Shown: positions 10,798-22,757, counted from the stretch's first letter. The stretch: 64,000 nt of DNA from Pseudeuparius sepicola (GCA_963920635.1 OY987302.1:35005278-35069277); one strand, 5' to 3'. The notes: generated by a model not told the origin, from the letters alone. Translations and numbers: made by a program.

Positions 10798-11021
10798 CAC
10801 GTTTTCAAATTTCAAACCATTTTGGTAAAATATTAAAGTTAAAAGTGTGTTTGTTTTTCCACATCCACTGGGACCACAAAAAATTGCACGAATTGAATTT
10901 GGAAATAGTTTATCATGTTTCAACTTAAGCTGCTTCTCAGTTCAAAAATCTAAGTCCTCAACAGGGAGCGATGTTTGCTGTTGCTCGATTTGCGTTATGG
11001 ACCAGTTTGATGATCCGACAA
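10798..11021 (-). pseudogene. Packaging-type ATPase fragment, right copy
   Basis: Inverse copy of the left ATPase fragment with the same P-loop. A CGA-to-TGA change in the segment before the P-loop (near 10949) breaks this copy while the left copy stays open there. Confidence 0.6.
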
Positions 11022-11298
11022 ACATCAGTATTTATAGTTTCGAGTCGCTTTCAGACTCTTAGTCTTTTTTCAAGTCGTTCAATGGTTTTTCGAGTCGTTT
11101 AGTCGTTTTTTCAAGTCGCCCAGTCATTTTTCGAGTCGTTTAGTCATTTTTTAAAGTCGTCTAGGCGTTTTCTGAGTCGTCAAGTCGTTTTTTCAAGTCG
11201 CTTAGGCACTTTAAGCTTTTTCTTAGTAGGATAAGGGGCAAGGTGTCAAAAATGAATATCGTAATTTTATTTTTATTACTGAAAAACAATACATGTTT

Positions 11299-12297
11299 TC
11301 ATGGAAGGTATACCCTCATTTTATTCCATATAACTTGTCTACACAATGGGCACCTATTTATTGAAGCTGAACATTCCATACAAAAAACTAAATGCCCGCA
11401 AGAAAACATAAATTTTTTCTTCATCTTTACAAGTTTGCTTAGTTTGACAAGAAGCATCAACTTTTTGAGACTACACCTCATCTTCGGGAACGGCATTCGG
11501 GAGAATTTCAATCGGGCGAATTTCAACAATAAATTCTGCATCAGTATCGCCACCTTTTAACACAAAAGGTTCCCAATGACAGTGGCACACCCAGGACTTA
11601 TTTATGGGAGGAGCACAGTATGCTTATGTTGTGATGGTGTCGAATACAAAGATAAAGGAGTGGGCAGAACCAACCTGAGAAAGAAAAAAAACATTTTTAT
11701 TAAGCCACATAATGTACCGCAGGTGCCCTCCTGTTGGGGGGAGGCAGGGCCGCAGCGCAACTAGGGGGCTGGGCGGGCAGTGCCCGCGTCAGAATTTGTT
11801 TTGCCCGCTCTCGAAATATCCTCCAAACATAAAAAATAAGAGTGTGTACGGATAAAAAGTAAAATATATTTTCGAATTATTGAAACTAAATGCACTATTT
11901 GTAACGGAGGTTTATTTTTAATGTGCAATTATTTTATAACTTATGCTAGTGCAATATCTATAGTGACAAAAAACACTTTATGACATCCATAACTCAATAA
12001 TAAGAAGGGTAGGTTTCATGTTCATATTGTGCCTTATTGTCCTAACTAAAATTATACCTGCCTCGTCCTAGCTACGGGACTGGGGGGGGGGGGCACGTGC
12101 CCCTGTGCTGCCCCCTTGGGGCACCACTGCCCAATGATATCCTTCGATATGACAGTATGGACACTCAACCACATCTTCGTTATTTTTATAGAAAAACCAG
12201 CTTCCGCCAGTTTTTGCCACGCAATCACCCTACTTGAGGGCCAAGACTCAAACGATTTGAGTCTGTCATCAATATTTTTATATGACACTAATTCCAT
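11299..12297 (-). pseudogene. IAP-like gene (BIR plus RING), right copy
   Basis: The RING half ends at 11299 and the BIR half starts at 12297, split by the hAT-like element at 11580-12129. It has the same one-base BIR frameshift as the left copy. It lacks about 37 bases upstream of the CGH motif that the left copy keeps, so the first zinc ligands of the RING cannot be read. Confidence 0.72.
11580..12129. mobile_element. hAT-like MITE, right-arm copy
   Basis: Inverse copy of 7461-8009 with the same 8-bp flanks, here CCCAATGA at 11572-11579 and 12130-12137. Confidence 0.9.
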
Positions 12298-12959
12298 TTT
12301 TTAATTCACCATTCATAATTATTAAGCACTACTGGCTAGAGACTCCACAGATCGTTATTTATATACAGGGTGTTCCTTAAATATCATGTACATACGGAAG
12401 GGGGTAATTCTTTGGCCCATTTTAAGAAAAAAACTTCATATGAACGTATTTCGTAAATGTCCTAACTTTTGAGATACAGGGCATTAAAGTTCATTTTTTT
12501 AAATCGAATTTTGGCTACATCTCCCGAAATAATCAAGCTGCTGAACTGAAATTTGGCACTGCTATGTTTTTGGGGATGGAGAATAAGCTGAAAATGTCAA
12601 TTTCAGCGTATCTCACAGAGGGCGCCACTTGCGCTGTTTTTTGATCACGCTTTTACGCTTAACTTTTTTAAGATTATCTTTTTGGTCCTGCAGGTCCATC
12701 ATTTTAGTGCATCTTTTCATTCTGCAACAAAAAGGTACTCTTATTTCATAACGATTAAATCAACCGTTTGCTTTGAAATTGCCAAAACGTTCTCCAAAAC
12801 ACCTGTTGATTCCAATATTCGAAACATAAAATTTTCACCTACCGCATTCAAAACTTTCTAGAACAGTCGATAACAAATAGAGTTACGTTATTTTTGTAAT
12901 CTAGCAGATGTTTCTCGCGAACACCTATAAAACTTGTTTTTTTCCAACTTTATGTAACT

Positions 12960-13700
12960 CTCAGACAAATAATAAATATATACTAACCTAAAGGCTGCAT
13001 TATAACCAGCCAATATAAAAAATGCCTACTCAAAACAAAAACAACATATTTGACACTTAAGCCTGCATCATATAACCAGAGGTTATGTTTCCTATGCCAC
13101 AAATCCAACACTTTACTCTACCCATTGCTCTTAAAACTACACTTAATTCACTAATTACTAACTTAACTATATGTCTTTTGTCCAATAACTCCAAAATCTC
13201 TTCAAAAAAACAAGAATAAGGTAAGAGTAAACACTAGAAACACATCAACACAAGGCGGCAAAATGTCAAGGAACTCTGGATCAGCTGTTGAGGCATAATA
13301 AAGTAAATGAGTGACGATCACAAAGAGCTCGTGCAACGTTGCCACGTTAGCCAGAATAAGCAATTTATTAAGGATATTATTTGTAGACCAAGTAGGATCA
13401 GTAAATTCACAAAAACAGTAAAAATTATTGTTAAATGATAACTGTCAAAATTTTTACTATATCTAGATTGTAGATATCAACTAATTGTTCCAAATGAATG
13501 TTTTTTTAATGTTGGTTATACATTTATTTCGTAAGTACAAGATGAATGTATGAAGAAGTTTGGCAATGGTAAACTCATTGCATTGTTTTGTTTTAGATTT
13601 CTATTACTAACTCAAACAAATAATGTTACTAAACATTTTTTAATCTTGGCAGGGCCGGTATTGTATTGAATTATTATTCTATGTTTATTATTTGTCTGAG
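12960..13700. mobile_element. 741-bp P-like TIR element, right-arm copy
   Basis: Inverse copy of 5891-6632 with flanks ATGTAACT and GTGTAACT. It interrupts the capsid-like frame at the same codon as on the left. Confidence 0.7.
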
Positions 13701-14141
13701 GTGTAACTATTGTAAGCTTCTAAGTAATCATTACTTTTGAAATCCAGCCTTTTCCTTTCAAATGGGAAATATTCGTCGTTTAGAATTAACCTCACGTCTG
13801 ATATATTTACGTGATCGAATTTTGTGGGATCGCTTTTGCTTTTTTCTTTGCGATTAGTTTGAAAACCAACTACATCAAACCAAATTTCTTTACGAGAGTT
13901 TGCCGTAAGAGTCGGCAATTCATGTAATACCCACTTTCTAAAGGGTATAATAATAAGGCTGATCTTGCTTTATGGATTGCAGGAGATCTAATCTAATCCT
14001 ATCATTTGTCTGAATATGTTTCACTTTTAGTTCTATACTGGTACTCAATAATTCTGATGTGAACTCTGTAGTTGCATTGACAGTTTGCACTAGTAACGGG
14101 CAATTATTGTCATTGCAGGCTCGAATTAGTCTTATTGTTTG
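13701..14141 (-). pseudogene. Major-capsid-like protein, central and C-terminal part
   Basis: From 14141 downward the frame reads IRACNDNNCPLL, then ELKVKHIQTNDRIRLDLLQSI, continuing after a frameshift near 13955 in an ATT repeat into the segment shared with the left arm (KEIWFDVVGFQTNR). This order fits the recalled capsid family. The upstream half resumes at 17133 beyond an inserted LINE, and the far C-terminus is lost at the P-like insertion. The palindrome edge (13949) falls within this gene. Confidence 0.6.
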
Positions 14142-17130
14142 CTTAATAATAATAATAATAACTTTATTTCCACCGAATGCACAAACATACATTATAGAAA
14201 ACGTCACAAAATTTTTTACTAGTCACAATCGCTGACATAAAAACAACTAATTTACAATACACCATATAACATTCCTAGTTACACATCATTAAAAAATTCC
14301 TTCACAGAATAAAAACATTTCTACTGCAGGTAACACTTCAAAGTCCTTTTAAAAACATTACAATTAATTGATTTTTTTATTCCATCATTTAGTTTGTTAT
14401 ATACTTTTATAGACAGATATCCAACAGAAGTGCGGCCGATCCTCAACCGATATTGGGGTGTCCTAAAATCATTCCTTTGCCTAGTATTAAAACTATGAAT
14501 ATCTCTGTTCTGTTGAAGGTTAGATCTATTAGTGTACGCATAGACACATAACTCATAGATCAAAATACATGCAACTGGCAGCAACTTCAGCGACTTAAAG
14601 TGCTCTCTGCACGATTCTATTTGCGGAATCCCTACCATACATCTTATTATTCTTTTTTGAGAGAGGAATACTTGACCAGCCCCACACAAACTACCCCAAA
14701 AACATACTCCGTACCTAATTCGAGATTCCACGTAACCATGATACATTAACAACAGCTGATCGCGAGTCAGCACAGTTTTTAAACTTCTTACAAGGAAGCA
14801 CAAACTATTTAATTTAGCTGTCAAATTTCTTATTTAATTTAGCTGTCAAATTTCTGCAACGACTTTTCCAATTTAGGCTCTCATCGAGAGTGATCCCCAG
14901 AAATTTTATTTCTTTGTGTCTTTCGAGACGTTCGTTATTAATTAATATATCAAGATTCAGCTCATTCCTGTTGTTATAATTATGAAATCTTAAATAATGC
15001 GTTTTTGAGGTATTAATGTACTTACTGTATACTGTAATTATGAGAAAACCACCCACAAAGTGTTTCCATATTTTGGTTACATTTTAATTCCAGAAACTCT
15101 GAGTGTTTGTTTGACATTATGAGTGAAGCGTCGTCGGCATAGAGAGCCACGGTGCAGTCATCTAATTTAGCACTAATATCATTGATGTATAGGAGAAAGA
15201 GGATCGACCCTAATATGGAGCCCTGCGGTACTCCTAGTTTAACGTTTAATTGGCCTGACATCACAGATCCTCTCTCCCCACCACTGCTATGTGAGATGGC
15301 AACAAATTGTTTTCTGTCCCTCAAGTAGCCGGCAACCCAGCCTAGAGCATTACCCCTGATCCCGCACATTTCTAGTTTATTTAAAAGCTGAGAATGAACG
15401 ACACAGTCGAAAGCGCGACTCAAGTCACAGAAGATGCCCACCGGTTGCTCCCCCGCCTCCACGCATTCGACTACCCTCTCTATGAAGTAGTGGATGGCGG
15501 AACAAGTGGATCGCCCATCACGAAAACCAAATTGATTATCCATGAGTATTTTACGGGAAGCTAAAAAAGCCTGCAAACGCTCCAAATAGCAATACTCAAA
15601 TATCTTTGAGAAAACCGAGAGGAGAGCCACAGGACGGTAATTCTCCCCCTTCTTATAGAGTGGTACAATTTTGCTCTGCTTTAGCCGTTCCGGAAATGCC
15701 CCGGTCGAAAACGATAAGTTTATCAAAAACAACAATGGTGTGGCCAGCACACTGATGCTTTTTTTATTAGAAAACTTGGAACCTCATCATAGCCACATGA
15801 TTTTTTTGGCTTAAGATTTCTGTTAATAAGAGAGACGAGTTCGTCTTCAACGAAGGGAACAAGAAACATTGTGTCGGGGTTTCTGGGTAGCTCGCTGTAG
15901 TAAGGTAGTTGGGGTATTCAGTTAACAACGTTATGCGGCGCCCTCTCGAAAAACATGTTAAAAGGATCTGCGACATCCTGTGGGTTTTCAACAGTCATAC
16001 CGCCTTGGTATAATTTTAAATTTCCACAACTAACCGCTTCCTTATTACTCAAGCTGCTGACAACTTTCCAAGCTGATTTTATTTTGTTTTCAGAACAGTT
16101 AATTTTGCTTTGGTAAAAAGCTCTTTTTGTTTTTGCCACTAAATTTGCATGTTTGCGTTTGTTCCCTGCGTATAAGGATTCCAATTCGGGAAATATTTGT
16201 TTCATATGGAAAAGGTCCTTTAAGTCCTTACTGGATTCTTTTACGGAGTCATTGACCCAATGTTTACTTTGCTTTTTATAGAAAGTTTTCTTTGGAAAGT
16301 TTTTGTTAAAATGCAGCAAAAACTTGTCGATAAAGAACTCATATGCTTCATCTATTTTTTTGCGCGCATACAGGCCTTCCCAGCTCTCCCAATATAAGTT
16401 GTTAATAAATTCTTGAATGTTATTTTCGTGAAAATCACGCCCGCACTCTGTCAGACTCGTAGATCTTTTTTCATATACAATTTTGGAGTTTATGGCCCTA
16501 TGATCAGAAAAAAACACATCCGATACTACACTATCTGACTGGACATTGGAAAATACAAAATCAATTCTGTAGTTATTTCTAGTTGGTCCCGTGTTATGGA
16601 CTTTCAAATTAAATGTTGCCAAAATGTCTCTGATTATATAATCTCCTTCGTCTCTCACAGGATCGACATTGAAATCCCCACACAAAACAATGTTAAAACT
16701 AGGTTTAAACACATAATTTAAAACTGACTGTAGACGAGTACAAAATTGATCTACACTGGTCTTAACCGGTGAACGGTAACACGTCAGCAATACAGTTCTC
16801 TTATTGCCGCACTGAAAGGAAATACCGCAAATCTCGAAATGTTTCTCAATGCAAAAGTGTTCCAATGGTATTTGTTTGGATTGAATCTCTGAAGAGCACC
16901 AAATTCCCACACCGCCTCCCTTCACCTCCCTCCGCGAGAAGGAAGCCCCGTTGTAGAAATTATGAAAGTATATTTGACTTACATCTTGACTCCAAGTCTC
17001 CATGAGACACAAGAACTTACAATGCTGGCGTCCTGAGAGGAATTCAGCTGTTATAAAATCTATTTTTGCAGGCGTTAAACACTGGCAATTTAATGAGATT
17101 AACTCATAGCAAATGGCATATTGATAATTA
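14142..17130 (-). mobile_element. LINE (jockey-superfamily-like), inserted in the capsid-like gene
   Basis: A 3.0 kb element on the minus strand with an (ATT)n-type 3' tail at 14142-14161. It carries an endonuclease, a reverse transcriptase and a long C-terminal region. The 5' end joins capsid-like coding sequence in frame at about 17130, so it is a 5'-truncated insertion. The exact clade was not determined and no target-site duplication was found; a few codons of the capsid gene seem missing at the site. Confidence 0.88.
14321..17120 (-). pseudogene. LINE ORF2: AP-endonuclease and reverse transcriptase, frameshifted
   Basis: The endonuclease part (about 17120-16450) shows LCLMETW, LCGDFNVDP and FFSDHRAI. 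The reverse transcriptase (15750-15022) shows NQFGFRDGRSTCSA, FCDLSRAFDCV, GVPQGSILGSILF and the YADD catalytic box at about 15131-15142. The C-terminal region runs to 14321 with the usual LTRDQLLLMYHGYVESRIRYG pattern. Breaks lie between endonuclease and RT (15750-15990), at about 15040, and at 14815-14855 where a ~21-base tandem duplication shifts the frame. It would nick DNA and prime reverse transcription if intact. Confidence 0.9.
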
Positions 17131-17132
17131 TT

Positions 17133-17610
17133 AAAGAGCCCAAACAAATGTTTGAAAAGTATTCTTACGCTGAATATTCCATCATCGTTCAAGATTGGTG
17201 CATTGTCCTTGGGATAGCTCCAACTTGAAGTTACCAAATACTTGTCATCGTTAGGAGAACAACATAAATCTCACCATTTCCAACTCTTTGCCATTAAGTT
17301 TGTATTAGACAGAGTCAAAGAAAAACATTGCACCATTGTTTACAAGCTTGCAAGTGCCAGTGCCTGACATCTTGTTTATTTTACCTTTTATGAAAATTGC
17401 AGCATCATACTTCAACAACCAAAGATCACCTTGGTTAGTCATTATTTCTACAATGTCATTGCTAGTGAATGACTTTACGAACGGGTAATGGGAGCGTGCT
17501 TCTGAAAGTTGAATAACTTTGGTTTCTGATGTACGTCGAACACTTGATGTGTCAATGACATGACAACTGAGATATTTTAAAAATAAGTGATTTTTGGGTG
17601 TAAGACTCAT
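17133..17610 (-). pseudogene. Major-capsid-like protein, N-terminal part
   Basis: An ATG at 17610 opens MSLTPKNH..., then SNDIVEIMTNQGDLWLL and KLVNNGAMFFFDS, which recall the N-terminal jelly-roll segment of Maverick/adintovirus-type capsids. A stop follows at about 17302, and a further in-family stretch (WSYPKDNAPILNDDGIFSV, then FKHLFGLF) reads in another frame to 17133, where the LINE begins. The gene is therefore broken by at least one frameshift or stop and by the LINE. Confidence 0.58.
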
Positions 17611-17697
17611 ATTACAATCTCTACTCTTGTACAGCTCTGCTGGTTGTGAACTTCTCAACCGACCGGGGCTCCTTTTATACTTTTATATGGTCGGTAC

Positions 17698-18250
17698 CTA
17701 CCAACAAGCACTAACACCATTTCTCTTCAGCTCCAATCTGATTATGATTTCTTCCCCGTCGAGATTTACTGATCTTGAATCTTGATCTAAAAGTTGAACT
17801 ATAATATTGTCGATGGGTTCTATATTGATACTGTTTCCCGGGTCTACTGTAGGCATAAAGGTAAAAACACAATTTCTACTTGGAGGTCTGATTGATGTAA
17901 ATCTCTGGATTTCAATATTTTATTTGAAAAGCCAAGCAATTTAGCTATAATATCGGGCGGCTTAAAATTTATGTTATACAGAGATTTTAGTTCGCACTTT
18001 GAAGTATTATTGTTAGGTTTCAACGAAAAAATGTCGTCTAGTTCATGCTGATTATCCAGTGAACTTCCTACTTATTTCTGAACGTAATTCTCAATATCCC
18101 TAATCTCATATGCTCCTGACGGGACCTCAATTTCTAACTCGCTTCCTCTGTGATTGACGAAATATAGCTTGTCCTGTCCCCTCTCTATATTTAGAATTGA
18201 ATTCCAATAGAGAAATTAAGGTTAGCGAATATTCGTACTGAGGGTCTAGC
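17698..18250 (-). pseudogene. Minor-capsid-like (penton-like) protein, internally deleted
   Basis: The minus-strand frames show LELDPQYEYSLTL at the start, VPSGAYEIRDIENYV, LLGFSNK and, near the end, LLDQDSRSVNLDGEEIIIRL. I recall these signatures from the small structural protein next to the capsid gene in arthropod Maverick-type elements. There is an in-frame stop after the IENYVQK segment, and a stretch between LLGFSNK and the C-terminal block looks shortened. It ends about 90 bases upstream of the capsid-like ATG, in the same direction. The function is by analogy only. Confidence 0.5.
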
Positions 18251-18268
18251 TCAAGGGGTGTCCGCAAT

Positions 18269-18380
18269 TTATTTCATGAGTTTGATATATCGGATCAGTT
18301 CTTTCGGTAGCTTCAGCGCCCCGAAACTATCAAAATACTCAACGTTGTTACCTCTTTTATCATATGCTGCCCAATTATTA
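18269..18380 (-). pseudogene. Adenain-type cysteine protease C-terminal fragment
   Basis: A short frame reads WAAYDKRGNNVEYFDSFG then LKLPKELIRYI before a stop. A W..Y...YFDSFG block is typical around the catalytic Asp of the adenovirus-like (Ulp1-fold) maturation protease carried by Maverick-type elements. The residue before the Trp is Asn where His is expected. Only about 36 codons survive. Lying directly upstream of the minor-capsid-like gene strengthens the call. Confidence 0.45.
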
Positions 18381-18384
18381 ATAA

Positions 18385-19585
18385 CTACAGGGGCATACAA
18401 CAAAGTAATTCTAAAGAATGTAGCACAAACCCTAATACCTTTAACAATTTCTTTTTAAACATTGCCTCAGATCTAATCAAAGATGTTCCTAACGCGTCCC
18501 TTGACCCCGTAGATTTTGAATACAAAATGCCCCCCAATCAATTTACTTTTTCAGAGGTCACATTTAATATGACAAGAGACATTATTAATAAGATCAAAAA
18601 CAAAAGCATGATTGAACATGAAACTTATTAAAACTGTAAAGAATATTATAATAGGGCCTCTGACCAGACTGATAAACGGCTTTGTCAAGGGCACATTCCC
18701 ATTGGTCCTTAAGAAAGCAATAATATGGGGATATGAATGCCTGAAAACTACAGGCCGATCTCCCTACTTCCTGGCCTTGCAGATGGTCAACTTCCTGTAG
18801 GCCAATGATTGCCTTGTTGCATGCCAGTTTTGATTTAGAATCACAGTTTTAGGTGTGTTAGATCTTGTATCTCTCATTATTGAGTCATTTCACAAGGTTC
18901 AATATAGTTCGGAACTCCTATGCGACCTGAGTAAAGCTTTCGACTGTGTCAACCATGGAATCCTCCTGAAAAAGTTGTTGAAGTACAACTTTTCTGCTGA
19001 GAGTATTTGTCTCATTGGATCCTACCTGAGGGACCGAGTGCAGGCAGTCAGGGTTTGTGGGAAGTCTTCGGCGGAGGGTGTTTTAAATATTGGTGTCCCT
19101 CAGGGATCAGTATTGGGACGAATACTCTTTCTGACCTAAAGGTTCTGTCAACTCTTACCCAACTCATGATGGTATCCACAGCTATGACACCAGACATAGG
19201 GATGGGATAGTCCCTACTTACTGGAGACTGAAACGGTGCCAGACTGGTCCGGGGTACTGGGCAATAAAATTCTTTAACAAACTTCCTTATCAGATAAGAA
19301 ACCTAAATGTAAGTTCTTTTGAAAAAAACATAAAAGCTGTGCTGATCAAAAATCCGTGTTACAGCATGGAAAAATATTTTAACACTTGTTTTAACTAGAC
19401 AACCCCCAATAGTGTGATGCTTTTGATTTTTAACTTGTAACCCGAGAACGAATGTTTTAAAATCTGTTTGTCAAAATTTTATTATTTTAACATTTTAACT
19501 GCTATACTATGCTACTGATTCTTTGACATGTGTAATGCATTGTGTGCAAGTAACATGAATAAATGGTATTGGTATTGGTAATGTG
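18385..19585 (+). mobile_element. Degraded LINE with (GGTATT)n-type tail
   Basis: The plus strand holds scraps of a LINE ORF2: FNNFFLNIASDLI, MPENYRPISLLP, LLCDLSKAFDCVNHGILL, GVPQGSVLGRILFLT and, after a deletion removing the YxDD region, KFFNKLPYQIRN and a NPCYS...YF tail. It has many stops and frameshifts. It ends with a GGTATTGGTATTGGTA tail at about 19565-19580. It abuts the protease fragment; the exact 5' junction is uncertain. Confidence 0.8.
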
Positions 19586-19603
19586 TTCCAGCATTTCTTT
19601 TAA

Positions 19604-20917
19604 CATTTAAATTTAAACCGGTGTGAAGACAGCCACCGCTTCCAGCCAAAATAAAAATCGCTGTAAAAACTTTATTTTTGGTTGCCGGACTCAATATTTG
19701 GCAGAAATGACTAGAAACATGTTCCGGACAAGATAGTAGCGTCTGAACAATTTGCCACCCCACATTTCCATTTCCTCCCCACACCCCTAAACAGGAAAAT
19801 GAAAAGTAAAAATTTTGTTTTTTGGTCACTGGCGCCAATATTCGGCACAAGTGACTAGACGACCGTTCCGGACGAGTTAGTGGTGCCCCTATAATTTGCC
19901 ACCCTCTGGGTCACCCCTCACAACCCCCCCTTCGAGAAAAGTAGCCGTAAAAACTTTGTTTTTTGGTCGCTGGCGCTCATATTCCGCACAAGTGACTAGA
20001 TGACCGTTTCAAAGAAGATAGTGCCGTCACTATAATTTGCCACCCTCTGGGTCACCCCTCACACCCCCCTATTCGAGAAAAATGGCCGTAAAAACTTTGT
20101 TTTTTGATCGCTGGCGCTCATATTCCGCACAAGTAACTAGATGGCCGTTTCGGAGCAGATAGTGCTGTCCCTATAACTTGCCACCCTCTGGGTCACCCCT
20201 CACAACGTCCCATTCGAGAAAAGTAGCCGTAAAAACTTTGTTTTTTGGTCGCTGGCGCTCATATTCCGCACAAGTAACTAGATGACCGTTTCGGAGCAGA
20301 TAGTGCCGTCCCTATAATTTGCCACCCTCTGGGTCACCCCCCATTCAAGAAAAGTAGCAGTAAAAACTTTGTTTTTTGGTCGCTGGCGCTCATATTCCGC
20401 ACAAGTAACTAGATGACCGTTTCAGAGCAGATAGTGCCATCCCTATAACTTGCCACCCTCTGGGTCACCCCCCACAACGTCCCATTCGAGAAAAGTAGCC
20501 GTAAAAACTTTGTTTTTTGGTCGCTGGCGCTCATATTCCGCACAAGTAACTAGATGACCGTTTCGGAGCAGATAGTGCCGTCCCTATAATTTGCCACCCT
20601 CTGGGTCACCCCCCATTCAAGAAAAGTAGCAGTAAAAACTTTGTTTTTTGGTCGCTGGCGCTCATATTCCGCACAAGTAACTAGATGACCGTTTCAGAGC
20701 AGATAGTGCCATCCCTATAATTTGCCACCCTCTGGGTCACCCCTCACAGCCCCCTATTCGAGAAAAGTGGTCATAAAAAAATTTTTTTTGGTCGATTACA
20801 AGACGGGGAAACGTTTCTTATTCGAGGGGCACATTATACGCACGAAAATATCGCCACCACTACTTGCAATCCCCAAAACTACCCCTGGTCGATTTCCAAA
20901 AAAATAGCATATATATA
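19604..20917. mobile_element. Tandem-repeat element, copy 1 (~125-140-bp units)
   Basis: About nine units each contain CATATTCCGCACAAGTAACT, GATAGTGCCGTCCCTATAAT, TTGCCACCCTCTGGGTCACC and GTAAAAACTTTGTTTTTTGG. The left end carries AACCGGTGTGAAGACAGCC and the right end CTACCCCTGGTCGATT then a TA run. The same element lies inverted at 51566-52634. No reading frame in it looks genuine. Confidence 0.88.
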
Positions 20918-21489
20918 TACAGGGTTAACTATCACTTAGTACAAAAATTTTTATGGCAGATAAAGAAAAATTAGACTTGCCAAAATAAATTTTCAAAAAT
21001 TTTCTAACATTTGTCTTAAGCCTAAAAAAATTTTTTTTCAAATTGTATTAAACCCCTCAAAAAACGCCGCCTATGGACGCCCGCGCGACATGTCTAAAAA
21101 TTTCGCGTATGTCAATAGCGCGGCGTTGCCACGTCTATCAATTTATCCGAGGATTCACCACAAAATTTCGATTTCCTTTTAAAAACGATTACTTTCTAAG
21201 GAACATGTAGAATGCCTATGAAACACCTACCTTACTGACATTTCCAGGATTGTTTGCACCATTTTCTGTTTTCTTGCTTTTTACATTAAAAGTCACACAA
21301 CACAACATTCACATTTTCTAAATCTGTTGGGGATCTCTTGGTTTCCCTCTGCTATTCCTTTTGTTTGAAGCGAGGTACTCAGCCTGACGACCACGACGAG
21401 GTAGATCCCCTCCGCCAGGAAAACCCCGAAGGGTAACCAAAAAATCACAACTGCACTAGCACACATTGCACAAATGCACATGCAAAGCA

Positions 21490-22757
21490 CTACAGTAGCT
21501 GTTCAAAGAGGCCGCCGTTAACTTCGATGCACAAATTCACTCGGTTAACTAAAGAAGTCTGGATACGTGCAAAAAGTCCATGATTATTCCGGATTTGAAC
21601 AGCTGCACCTTCAATTCGTTCACGTAACTGCTGCTCGTTGTCGATTTCCTGCTCGTACACAATCGCCTTCATGAATCCCCAAATACAAAAATCCATTGGA
21701 TTCAAGTCTGGTGATCGCGGCGGCCATGCAATTGGCCCTCCTCTTCCGATCCAACGGTTGGGGCATTGGTCGTCTAAAAGTGCACGAACAGGTCTCGCAA
21801 AATGGGCTGGTGCACCATCGTGCATAAACCACATGTCATGCAGTACTTGTAGTGGCAAATTATCAAACAAAACATTTGTCAGAAAATACAAGTATCGTTC
21901 AGCGTTTAAATTTTCCGGTAGAATGTATGGTCCAATTAATCGATCTCCATAAACTCCTGCCCAAACATTGATGGAAAACCGACGTTGGAAATTAAACCGC
22001 CGAACAGCATGTGGGTTCTCATCGGACCAAATATGGCTGTTGTGTCTAAAAAAAAACAACAAAAATTAGAAATATTCACAATTTTGGCGAAGGCGTTAGG
22101 ATTGACATAGCCAATTTTATAATAAATAAAAAAGATAATATGGAAGAGAGAAAGCTATAAGTAAGTAAAAATTTACATACGTGTAAACCCCAGCACGTGT
22201 GAAGCAGCATTCGTCTGTCCAAAGAATGTTGAAAACAAAGTTTGGGTCTGGGCGATTCGATCACGTAGCCAAGTGCAGTAGGTCATTCTCACCGGAAAAT
22301 CATTTGCTTCTAATGCTTGGACTTTTGTATGTGATAAGGGTGAAGGCCGTTTTCCCTTAGAATCCTCCATGCCTGTAAATAATTTTATTGTTACATTTTA
22401 AATTTTATGTAGGTATTAGGTGCAAGCAAAGACAATCCCATCACATGGGATAGTCTTTGGTAGAAGTCAGTTTTATTGGTTTTATTTTACTTGCCTTGTT
22501 CTGAGATATTCCCAATCTCCTTGCAATAGCTGTAGTGCTTATGGAAGGTTGCTCGCCCACCCCTTCGAGCTTGCAAAACACCAGTTGTTTCGCATACGTT
22601 GTACAATGTTCACGAAAGTACGTGGGTTAGGCATATTTGCCCTGTTAGGAAAACGAATACGGTATTCTGCTGCAGCTCGATGTGCACTTTCATCGCATCT
22701 CCCGTACATTATAACCATGTCCGTTAACTCGGCGTTCGAATACTCCGGCATTTTCAC
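21490..22757 (-). pseudogene. DD41D (rosa-type) transposase, copy A, three exons, broken
   Basis: Exon 1 (from 22757) starts MKMPEYSNAELTD with the helix-turn-helix region; exon 2 (about 22375-22178) and exon 3 (22055-21490) hold the catalytic core. Visible motifs are FMHDGAPAHF and WPPRSPDLNPMDF; 41 residues separate the second and third Asp, the DD41D spacing. Introns have GTAAAA and GTATGT donors. Lesions relative to copy B: a deletion of over 50 bp in exon 1 and small frameshifts in exon 2. Exon 3 is open. Such enzymes cut and paste DNA at TA. Confidence 0.88.

Larger units (their letters stand above)
10353..13949. repeat. Right arm of the large inverted repeat
   Basis: Inverse copy of 5643-9445, about 3.6 kb. 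It lies directly beside further parts of the same virus-like element at 13950-18380, so this side looks like the parental orientation and the left arm like the duplicate. Confidence 0.93.

Noticed and set aside
5643..13949. Palindrome as a pure assembly artefact
   Set aside because: The arms differ by substitutions and by 164- and 37-bp indels and are joined by a unique spacer, so they are distinct sequences; still worth confirming by long reads.
14321..15750. Three separate small genes
   Set aside because: They are consecutive pieces of one LINE ORF2 separated by frameshifts, including a 21-base tandem duplication.
19007..19210. Separate 67-residue protein
   Set aside because: A shadow of the LINE reverse transcriptase frame at the GVPQGS block, one frame over.
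21638..21952. Plus-strand open frame of 104 codons over the transposase, also at 25253-25567
   Set aside because: It is the antisense of exon 3 of the DD41D transposase, whose minus-strand frame has clear catalytic motifs.
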